Source of the DNA: Owenia fusiformis | Taxonomy: Eukaryota > Annelida > Polychaeta > Sabellida > Oweniidae | Length of the DNA: 64,000 nt | Reading direction: 5' to 3' | Assembly: GCA_903813345.2 (NCBI GenBank) | Contig: CAIIXF020000001.1 | Location: 3,660,001-3,724,000 of the forward strand | Shown here: positions 46,201 to 58,200 of the stretch, one piece after another | Layout: every line of letters begins with the position of its first letter | Position numbering within the stretch: the first letter of the stretch is position 1 | Notes under the pieces: generated by a model | The model's database searches: none | Told to the model about the DNA's origin: nothing | Seen by the model: only the letters and a program-made list of their open reading frames with translations | Made by a program: the position numbers and the translations under genes

Positions 46201-49200
46201 TTTTGTATTGATGTTGAACAAAAATAACTTGAAACTGGAATCCTATTGACAGAGGTTTTAAGCAAATGGTCCAAAAGAGGATTTCCCGAGACAGATGGAC
46301 AAATCAATGTTAACTAAAATGGCTGAAAATAAAAAAACGGATATAATATTTTGCTGATTATTTGTAACAAAATTATTTCATACAACTACCTTTTACAGTG
46401 ACATGGCTTTTTACAATGCAGGACAGCTGAAATTATTTGTAAAGCTAGGAAATGGGCAAAAAGTGAATTTTGCGAAACAAGAATGGCAACCATTTTGAAA
46501 ATAGGCAAGCTTTTGAACCAAGAGTCATAGGAGAGTTTTTTGTATTGATGTTGAACAAAATTAACTTAAAATGGGAATCCTATCGACAGAGGGTTTAAGG
46601 TAAATGGTCCAAAAGTGGATTTTGCGAGACAGATGGACAAATCAATGTTAACTAAAATGGCTGAAAATAAATAAATGGATATAATTTTTCGCTGATTTTT
46701 CGTAACAAAATTATTTCATACATCTACTCTTTACATTGACATGGATTTTTACAATGTAGGACACCTGAAATTATTTGTAAAGCTAGGAAATGGGTCAAAA
46801 GTGAATTTCGCGAGACAAAAGTGACGGCCATTTTGAAAATAGGCGAGCTTTTGAACCAGGAGTCACAGGGGGGTTTTCTGTATTGATGTTGAACAGAAAT
46901 AACTTAAAACAGGAATCCTATCGACAGAGGTTTTTGTATTGATGTTGAACAAAAATAACTTAAAATGGGATTCCTATCGACAGAGGGTTAAAGGTAAATG
47001 GTCCAAAAGTGAATTTTGCGAGACAGATGGACAAATCAATGTTAACTAAAATGGCTGAAAATAAATAAATGGATATAATTTTTCGCTGATTTTTCATAAC
47101 AAAATTATTTCATACATCTACTCTTTACTTTGCAATGGACTTCTACAATGTAGGACACTTGAAATTATTTGTAAGGCTAGGAAATGGGTCAAAAGTGAAT
47201 TTCGCGAGACAAAAATGGCGGCCATTTTGAAAATAGGCGAGCTTTTGAACCAGGAGTCATAGGGGAGTTTTCTGAATTCATGTTGAACAGAAATAACTTA
47301 AAACAGGAATCCTATCGACAGAGGTTTTAAAACGTGCCACTGTTATTGACAGAAAGTGGATTTCGCGAGTCAGATAGACAAATCAATGTTAACTAAAATG
47401 GCTGAAAATAAAAAAATGGATACAATTTTTCGCTGATTTTTTGTAACAAAATTATTTCATATATCTAATCTTTACATTGACATGGATTTTTACAATGTAG
47501 GACACCTGAAATTATTTGTAAAGCTAGGAAATGAGCCAAAAGTGAATTTCGCGAGACAAAAGTGACGGCCATTTTGAAAATAGGCGAGCTTTTGAACCAG
47601 GAGTCATAGGGGGGTTTTCTGTATTGATGTTGAACAGAAATAACTTAAAACAGGAATCCTATCGACAGAGGTTAGCTAGGAAATGGGCTAAAAGTGAATT
47701 TCGCGAGACAAAAGTGACGGCCATTTTGAAAATAGGCGAGCTTTTGAACCAGGAGTCACAGGGGGGTTTTCTGTATTGATGTTGAACAGAAATAACTTAA
47801 AACAGGAATCCTATCGACAGAGGTTTTAAAACGTGCCACTATTGTTGACGGACGGACGGACAGACGGACGGACGGACAGACAGACGGACAAGTGAGCGAT
47901 TGCAATAGCTCACCATGTGAGCTAAAAAGGCGCAACGCCACCAACGTGCAAAAGTCAATGTTTTTGCTTTAAATCAAGCATCAACGGTCTACACAACCTG
48001 CAATAAATATTTGTAAGTGACATTATCATCATAAAATTAATGACCTTAATGACTTTACAAAATATGTTTCCATACGTTATATAAAAAATAATCGAAAATA
48101 ATTAAAATGGGACGGAGGCGGAGGGGACGGAGGGGGGGGAGGAATATGTCTATAAGATATGATATGGTAACATCACCAGCCGGTGTTGACTTATGAGACA
48201 CATTATACATTTATATCTGAGTGTCACCTATTTGGTCAAATATTACAATAAATACATATATTGCACTAAATGTGAATTGCACATGCATATGGTCAAAGAC
48301 AAGTGTTACAATAAATACATATATTGCACTAAATGTGAATTGCACATGCATATGGTCGAAGACAAGTGTTACAATAAATACATATATTGCACTAAATGTG
48401 AATTGCACATGCATATGGTCGAAGACAAGTGTTACAATAAATACATATATTGCACTAAATGTGAATTGCACATGCATATGGTCGAAGACAAGTGTTACAA
48501 TAAATACATATATTGCACTAAATGTGAATTGCACATGCATATGGTCGAGGACAAATGTTACAATAAATACATATATTGCACTAAATGTGAGATGCATATT
48601 GCATAATGAATCCATATATTACACATATTGCACTAAATGTGAGATGCATATTGCATAATAAACACATATATTACACTTATTGTGAGAAAATATATGCAAA
48701 GTACAGTACAGTATTTGGCGTAATAGGCGATGTGCCCATGGTATGATTGGGTACACTAATTGGGAAACTTCCTGGCAGATTATTTAGTCTAAATTCTACA
48801 TCTGCTGAAGACCAACATAATCAAAAATATTTACTAGATATCTGGTAGCGAGGTTAATAATGAAACAACTTTAGTAACTGCTTACTCGAAAACTTGCATG
48901 TCCAAATAGAAATATGATGCGATGTCTACATTTTTATGATAAGTCTTCAAAAAATAAAGACTATTAAGTATACACATTTTTCTAAATAAATAAATAAATA
49001 TTATTGAAAAAGATAAACGCTCTCCTCCAAGATTTTGATAATCCTAAATAAATCTAACTACGAATACAACTTGTTATCAATTCCTAACCCATTGTAATTG
49101 AGGAGAAAATGGGAAAATTTGGATATAAAGTGAAGTAACATCTCTCATCATGTCGTATAGACATTTTGCTCCCCCCTCCATCCCCTCCCCCCCTCCGTCC

Positions 49201-52200
49201 CATTTTAATTATTTTCGATTATTTTTTATACAACGTATGGAAATGTATTTTGTAAAGTCATTAATTTTATGAAGATAATGTCACTTACAAATATTTATTG
49301 CAGGTTGTGTAGACCGTTGATGCTTGATTTAAAGCAAAAACATTGACTTTTGCATGATGGTGGCGTTGCGCCTTTTTTAATAGATCTTATACCTAAGAAG
49401 AGAATCGGCTAAAAAAAATTCGTAGAATACGCGACATATTTTACCATACCGTGCGCCTATTCGTTTAGCAATTAAATCATAAACCTTTTCTTGAAAAAAT
49501 AATTTTTGCAGATTTGTTCATTTTTCTACCAGAAATTGCTTGCTCCCCCCTCCGTCCCATTTTCACGATCACCGGGTGGGAGGGTATCAACCACACTTTA
49601 TGATTTTTCACTCTAAAACACCTGAGTGTGAAACATCATATTTAGAATCTCAAAATATTTTTTCATATTTGTGACTTGCTTTAATATATCTTTCCACAAA
49701 GAGAATATTTTTGGTGTGGGAAAACTGGAAAATGAAAATAAAGGACGATTCTCGGTTTGGAGAACAGTCTCCTGAGCTAATAATTTTTTTCATGAAAAAT
49801 ATAGAAATATTACCCAAATTAAACTATGAATATTCAAAAGAGGACATTTAAATCTACAAGATGTTATAATAACAAATTGGTCTGAAGCAGGGATAACACT
49901 CAATTAGACAGATTCAATAAAATACAAGTCTCGATTTGGGGAAAGAAGCTCATCAGTGTACTGCGCTAATATTTTTTTGCGAAAAATCTAGAAATATTAC
50001 CCAAATTAAATTATGACTATTCAAAAGAAAACATTCAAATCTATATTATGTAAAAAAATCAAATTTGTCCGAAGCAGGGATAATGCTCATTTAGATTGAT
50101 GAACTTCGTTCTCCAAACCGAGAATCGTCCTTTACATATCATTTATTTTCTCAGAAGGCTAGAAAAATAACATGGGAAATAAAGACTATGATGTGTTTTA
50201 CCTGGATATACAAGGAAGTCACCTCCAAACTTGCCCCCAGCAGTGAGAAAATGCCCCTGCTCCCATAGATCTTTGAAGACTCTATAGCGCAGAAGTTCTG
50301 AGTGAGTAGATGGGAACCCCCAGTTGGAATACAATGGCCTGTTTGATTCACTGACATAGGGAGTGCCTGGAAATATAGGTAATGATGATGAATGATGAAT
50401 GATGAATGACTGTCGCATATATTGTAGATACACTTTATTTGGATACCGGCTTACTTTGACGGATTGGAGATTGTAATAATCTGCCAATTTTCAGATGTAT
50501 TTTATAAAATCCCCGGGGAAATTTCAGTTCATGCAGCGCACTTCCAGAATTAAACCCCCATTTTCCCCAAATTTTGTCACAATGTCAGAGAATTCCAGAA
50601 GAATTAAATTTCAGTCCTGAATCCCCCAAATCAAATAGCCTAGCTGCCAATATTTGAAATTGAGCAAATCTACCAAATTAAGTTGTATCAAATTAAACGT
50701 ATCTACAGTATTTAATACTGTTTGAACTATTATGGCTTGGTCTATTGATAGAAATATATTTGAACTCCTTGACTAATTCAAATTCATACCATACCGTAAT
50801 TCATACCTTTACGTAATTACAAATCTTGAATTGTTTTCTTTGTCAACAAACTATTTATAAAGATATATTTTAGTTATAAATAATGTTCATTGATGATATT
50901 AAAAGCTTCACATTTGTTGACATTTAATGTTATGACCCACGAAAATTAGTCAGTCAGAAAAATGTGTTAATATCTCCGTGTCTCAAAAGAAAGGTACTCA
51001 CAAAGAGTTTTTTGATTCTGCCCCTCTAGGAACTTAAAGATTTATTTAATAATGGTTTAACATGGTGCATATGATCTGATATTTAATCTTAACCTCTTAC
51101 ATGTCACATGTACTTAACTTATCATGCAGGGTGAAAGTGGTTAAAGGATATATGGTTGTCATGATGTGATACACATGGTTGAAACTTTATTTTGTACAAT
51201 ATTATCTTGAATTTTAAACATATGTCATAGTCCCTACAACAGCACCATTCAGTGCTCTTGGAAATTAATCCCTTCACAATAAAACACTTTCTGACAGTAA
51301 AAATAGCACCAGGGGTGTCACCACCAATAATACATTATTATGTAATGGGGTTTTTGATTTTAGAATCCAAATATAAAACACTCAGTATACAAAAATTCAT
51401 TGGATCATGGCATTCATGGACAGTCTTTATTGCACAAATTGTTACATTTCTTTTTACATCCAGCAAAATTCTTTGAGTGTTTCTTGATTTTATCCTTCTT
51501 AAAGAGTCTCTTCACTATCTTTATGTTGTCTAACTTTAGACTGTTATCTTCTTCTAACAACAGCAGCCTCAGTTCTTCATAACATCCATTTCTGCATTTC
51601 ATCTTGCAGTTCTCATAGTCACATCCTGGAAGAATAGGAATAAAAAAAAAACTGTTAAAAACTGTTTATGGAGAGGGGGGAGGTAATTGCTTTTTGCAGT
51701 TCTTCTAAAGTATGACAAACGGAACTATTTGGAGGATACTCTAATTACATTTCTGGCTTCCAATTCTTTACATTACAAAACTGAAATTTGTCAGTTGGTT
51801 AAGGATATCTTGCCACTTGATACCTTGGCTCATATTCATGAAGCAATCAAAGATTTAGCATAAGAATAGAGTATGTCATTGCATTTTTTGGTTGTGGGAT
51901 GCTATAAAATTATGTGTTAGGCTTGGTGGTCCAGGAGATCCTAACTAAACTCTAGGCTTTTGAGATTTTTCTCAGCAAACTCATGGCAATGATATTATGT
52001 ATGCCTGTGTAAATATCCAATGGCAATGACAATTGATTCCTTTTGATACATCATTAAACAATTGTCACATAACCATAAAATGTAGGCAAAAATAACAATA
52101 TTTCTGAGGGTGAGTTTCATCTTGTTAAATCGTCTTTTGTGTAAAAAACAGCTTTGTAGTTGAAATTACTAAAGTGTTGTATTGTATGATAAGTAGACGG

Positions 52201-55200
52201 TAAGAAGAGATTTTTCAGCCATTTTATTACATCTTTACCATAAAGTGCATTCATACATGATAACCCTGACACTTCATACAGTTCTAATTCATCCCATCAG
52301 CTGAACTCAAATAAAAATAAAATGTCCTAATATCAGAGCATGTTGCAAGTGAACTAAAATTGACATGGTAATCTAAATCATGATTTAGCAATTGCAAACA
52401 AACTATTGTGGAGGGTTATGGGTTATGTAGCTTATGTGGGAAGTGGGAGGGTTATGTACTCATACATGTAGCTTGAAGTTTGATGTTTGCGTCATGATTG
52501 ATAAATCATAATATTAACAAAGTAATGTTAATATAGTAATATTTCATTCATCACTTATCAAAATATATGAATTATGGGAGAATAAATACTAAATACACAA
52601 GTAGTTATGTTCATCCGAACAACTATCATTTTTATTTGATCTAGTTTACCTCTAAATTCATTTTTCTAATTAACATAAAATGCAAAACTAGTATTGTTGT
52701 CAACCCTTAGTTTTAGTTTTTCAAGATGTCTGTGTTTTTTCAATGAGAATAAGGAAGTCCCATAGCTGATGGACATCTAAATTCATCATGTAATGTTAAA
52801 AAGTTAAAAAGAAGACATCCTCTTTTTAGTTTATAATGAAGTTGGGCATTCCTGCATTCTAAATCTTCAACAACTTAACTATATTTAACTTAACTATATT
52901 TGGTTGAATATTTCAATTCTTTTCAGAAAACAGAATTGGGATTGTAAGGAAAATATTGGTGTGTTTTTTGACATCTTACTATCTCTTTTCCTTCTAATTA
53001 CTTGATTGCTTTAAGCATATACAGCACCAGGCCTACATCCAACCTACCTCTCTTTAACCCTGCCTGAATGACAGTCTGCTCAACCTTTGGGGGCTCAACT
53101 GTCCTTCCTATGAATAAGATGACACCTGTGGTTCTATCCCGAATTAAGAATATGAAAGGGTGGTCACATGTTATGGAGGACCTCACAGTCCTTGTAGTCA
53201 AAGTGGAAGTCATGGAGCTTGCCTCTGTCCCTGTAATAGAAACCAATGACCATCATTCAGTTGTATTACTTTCAAATGGCTCTACTGCCTATATAGAAAG
53301 TTATATAAGTTTATATATATATACGAGGGGTGACTCAAAAGTAATAGACAAAATTTCACAGGCATCCTTAAATTCATCCAATCTGTGTGGGATTAAGTCC
53401 ATAACAAGACCAAACAATTAGTTACAAGTTATGTTCAGTCAATACTAAACGTGAAAAAATACAAAATGTAGAAATGGCTTCATTTTCAAATTTGAGAATT
53501 GACCAGTGTTGACCTTTAAAAGGCCAAAAGTAGATTAATCAAATCATTTTATAAGATCAAAAAACAGGTGTTTCACAAGAATTTCTCACAACAGGCTAAA
53601 TAAATGACAACGACAAGCGAAAATCAATGGAAATAAATCTAACATGTAAAAATTGAAAAGTCCCTAAAAACAACAGGTGATTTTGTGGAAACAACCGGTG
53701 AAAATTGCCTGTTGCCTGCTGCTGAAAAAGTAATATTTCGACAATGTCAAAGGATAACTTGCTTCAAATAGAATCAATTATTTTTAGATCATATATATGT
53801 GATATAAGTTACTATTGATTTTAAACCTGTCATCTTTTGACCTTCAAAAGGCCAAAATGTTTAAGATAAAGATTACTTACAATCTTGAAGTCAAGTTATT
53901 ATTGAAAATTTTAAATTGAACCATACTAGGCGATGTATCAGTCTGAACAGTCATTGTGGTTCAATAAATCATTTACAAGTCAATGGCGCTAAACAGTAAA
54001 TACAAGTATAGCCATTTCCCATTTGTCTGTTATAAATATAGCATGTTCTGTGACATATTGTTGAGGATACAGTTGTTATAACACCATAAGCATTTCAACA
54101 CATATGACCTTAAATCATTTGAGACCTAGAAGATATTTGGCATTAGACTTCTACAAAATATAAATATTAAAGTACCTCTACCTAAAAATAGCAAAACAAA
54201 AATGGATCATAATCACTTAATCTTAACTTCCGAAAAGTAATCAATCATAAGTTAGAACATGCACTTGCTGCATCGTATGAGGCTTAGGCTCTTGACAATG
54301 TCTTAGGTTTAACTGCATACAAGCCAACTTGTGCACTATCTAATTTAGCATTAATGTGTTCTATGTCCTTTAACATTGACTAGACATTTATTATTTATTT
54401 GGTGACCTACCTTCCTCAGTGACCTTTATAACAGCTTCGTGCAGAACTGCAGACAGCGCAATACTTTGGTCATCACTAAATTGTGATAGATTTATCTCCG
54501 AAGAAAACAAATCTTTCATTCCCAAAGCCTTCAGATATAAATCAAGGGTGTATCGTGACTTTAACATCAGTTTCGGTAAGAAAATGTCTTTCTGGACAAT
54601 ACGCATTTGTTTTATCCCATGCATTAAGTTTTCTAGTGTCAGCTTTTGTTCAAGCTCAGGCAAGCCGTATGTTTCCTTTGGAATAACCAGAACCATGCTT
54701 AACTTTTGATGTTCATCCTCACGATATGGTAATTCAATAAACTCAGCATCCAATCCTGTGCTGTCGTGATAATTAAATTTACCAGTTTTATACATCATCG
54801 TCACATTTATAGCAGCAGAATTTGGGCTTGGATAAAAGTAATGAGGCTTTGTATGATTGGCAAGAAACTTTCCTCTCCATTCACCTTTGAAGTAAACAGC
54901 ATTGACGAGCACCATGACAGTGAGAGCATCCAGGTCCCCAGGGTGAAGAACATCTTTTATCATATTATTTGTGCGTTTCGCTACCCATTTATTTATTGTA
55001 TTCATACTTCCATCGACATCAGAAAAGTTTAACTGTCGCACTGAACCATCGTAAAAACGCTCAACATATCTTAGAAATGCATTTTTCACATTTAAATGTT
55101 TACTTGGGAAAAGTTTGTTGGCGGATATGAATTCATTGCCTGTTTCTCCGCTGTGAAGTAATTGCATCAAACACATTAAGGAATGATGCGCGGTCTCATC

Positions 55201-58200
55201 ACTCAGGCCTGCCATATGAAGAACATTTCGCATTTCAGATTTCGTCTTGCCATCTGCTCCAAGTAAGAGTATGGACAAGGCCATTGTTACACTTATTGGA
55301 CTAAAAAATACATCCTTAATCCCATTCGGAGAGATAATCTGTTTGTAGAGATCCAATGTAAAGTTATTTATGGCTAGTACCGATGAGTCAATATTTTCAC
55401 ATGATTCGGTGTTAATTTCATTAGTCAATTGTGAATCATTAACATATCCAATCACGCTTGATATCATTAATGCAAAACTCAAGCATAATATGCATGGATT
55501 GGTCTTTAAAGTCATACTGTATTTTGCTTGAAATATTTTCAGTGTATTCAACTATTGCGCGAACTTTATAAAGTAAATATAGTCTGTTGTAATCTTGTCA
55601 GATAAAAAGTTGATCTCATATTTATACATATTTGATAAATGTAATATTCAGTAATTGTTTCTTCATGGGATGGTACTACAAATGAAAAATGACATTTAAT
55701 TAAACAAAGTATATTTGCCAACGCATGCTTACATCCTTTTAAATAAGAAATAAACTAGAAAACAGCAACTCCACAGACCTGAAGATCCCAAGGAAATAAA
55801 ATATTTTTTCCTAAATTCATTTTCCATTTTTATTATTTTAAGCTAAAATAGCTTAATTAAAATAAATTTCATTTTCATTCATTTATATCTTACAGTGATG
55901 TATCAGTCCAATATCCAGCAATTGGATAGCCATTTTGAATTGCTTGGAGTATGATTTGAAAACTTTGGAGTGCTCTCAAAATCAACACAAATTGCTGATC
56001 ACTTGACCACTACACCTCTGGGGTCAATGGGAAATACTCTGGATACTTTTATCAAAACATCAAAAAATTCATTCAGAAGTACCCATTATTTTGGGTGTTA
56101 AAAATACAATTTTGTGAACAGTGGCCACTTCAAAACTAAACACCAACTTCCCTTGTACACTTTTTCAATTTCAAATATGTCCAAGAAAACCAGAAAGACA
56201 GAGGGACGGATGGACAAACAAATGAACAGACAACAGATTCCTGAACTTTTCCTCACTCCAATAATTTTCTAAAACAAATTTGGGACCATGGGGGCATTCA
56301 CCTTACTAAAAGCATAAATCAGATTACAAGGTAGAAAGATGATACTCTGATAAAGATTCATCAAGTTAGGTTTTACTGAATATTTTACACAGCTAAATGG
56401 AAAAAGGGAAAATCTGGAAATTCTTTTTGAATAAGCCTTTAAAATATAACAATATGTCATTATAACTAATTTCACCTTTATTGTATGACAGCTTAGACAT
56501 GGCTTAATAGTTATTATAAGCAAATACAGAATAAATTGGATTGATTTGCCTTAATGCCTTGACAGTGGTTTTAGTTCAAACCCATAACAATGAAATAATA
56601 ATTAATTGCAATCTATTTTTAAATTGCATTGAGAGATGAAAACCAAATTGATTGTAATAAGTTAACAATATCTAGATTTAAAATGATCTATTGAAACAAA
56701 AATAACCTCTCTGTCTGAATGTGTCTCTTTATTCAAGGTCATTAGGAAAGTCCTTATTATCAAATTTTTTGTCCCAAGTATTGCAACAGCAAATATTTGT
56801 ATTGTTGAATACAAAAGTACCTTGTATACACATAAAAGAAAATTATGTTAATCTTAAATGTAATTTCAATAACATCAAAACTATTTGTATATGCACATTA
56901 CAACAACAAAATGACCCAGAAAATTAAATCAAACATCACTATGAACACTTACTTGAGAAAATCAAAGAGCATCATACCCAAAATGAAAAGTATCTTCAAA
57001 TACTATTTTTCGAACAATAAACAACAGCCCATAAAATTCAACTTTCCAATCTATGCAATTATCTTACCTTTGGCTTTTTTTCATGAAAAAAAATTAAAAT
57101 GCAAAGTAAAAAAACTCTTGAATCAAAGTTATTTTCTCAGACCCTACTGATCAACCCATCAAACTTTGCATCCAGAAAACACTTGATGTGGATATCATGT
57201 GCACCAAGCATTTTTCTGCATGCACAATTTGATAGGATGGGTTCATACAGTAATATGGTACACTTACCTGTGAATATCTGTACTTGCATGGAAGACTGTG
57301 GTATTGGAGTTATCTCCATACTTTCAACCTCCCTCTCAGCTTCAGCCTCCAATGCTGCCTCATCAATAGCAGCATCTTCAGCCATGGTGCTGTTCTCTGA
57401 AATAACAAGTTGTTATACTAGGATGTTTGAAAAGCTTGAACTAATTGCTCAAAAAGGAAGCTAATCTTTCTACATATCTCATGGATTTTGGTAATTCTTG
57501 GAATCATATGCTGGATACTATTAAAAGTTTATATGATAGTCTTATTGATAATGTAATTTAGAATAGGTTAATTTTATTTGCAATACCAGTTCTCTACATA
57601 GAAGCATTATCTTTCAACAACCTTTTGAACTTTTAACATTTCAGCCAGAGATATAACATGATCATTCTAATGATAGCATGGTCATTATTACACAGTCCAC
57701 CCGTGTAGCTCAGCGGTAGCGCAGGTACCTCTTACGCAATAGGTCCCGGATTCGATCCCCGGTTCAGGCAAGACTAAAGGACGGGTGTCATTAAGGGCCC
57801 TTTTTAGCCCCCAAAGATATCTGATAATAATGCATATCATATTGAAGAAAAATCGTTTGTGCTTTATGAAAATACAATTTCAGCAAATTTTGACCTTTGA
57901 TGTTCACACAACAGTCATTTAAAGATCATATACCATTTTTGGAGTTTTTACAAAAAATTCTTTATTTATTGTTGTCTAAGTAAATAGTATATAAATATTA
58001 ACCAATATAAATATATTAAAATGTAATATATGAAATACTGAAGAAAAGATACGATTAAAATTATTTTCATGGAAAAGCACATAGGGCAATATTGACAAAA
58101 TGCAAATGCTATTTTGGTAGGTTCTGGGCTAGCAATGGGTACATTTCAATTGTGACTGTAATGGATTACTATTGACTTTTATCAACATCACAGGGCAACA

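Larger units (their letters stand above)
45685..49578. mobile_element. Large foldback element interrupted by a nested insertion
   Basis: Ends CACCCGGTGATCGTG and complement. The left arm runs 45685-45890 and resumes at 47924-48150; the right arm 49156-49578 is its near-identical complement (about 420 bp, including TTCTGGTAGAAAAATGAACA and ACATTGACTTTTGC). The loop holds the 63-bp minisatellite. A 2033-bp unrelated element splits the left arm. No transposase seen. Located in the TSEN34 last intron. Confidence 0.8.

Noticed and set aside
48193-48658. Three overlapping ORFs of 134-145 residues on both strands
   Set aside because: All are frames of the 63-bp minisatellite; codons repeat exactly and no gene context exists.
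52998-53047. Read-through end of serpin exon 2 (RLDVGLVLYMLKAIK then stop)
   Set aside because: A donor consensus lies at 53048 and no nearby polyadenylation hexamer was seen, so splicing to exon 3 is preferred; kept as a possible isoform.
55516-55551. Outer in-frame start Met of the serpin, 12 codons upstream
   Set aside because: It would precede or coincide with the transcription start predicted from the TATA-like box, and it hides the signal peptide that begins at the inner Met.
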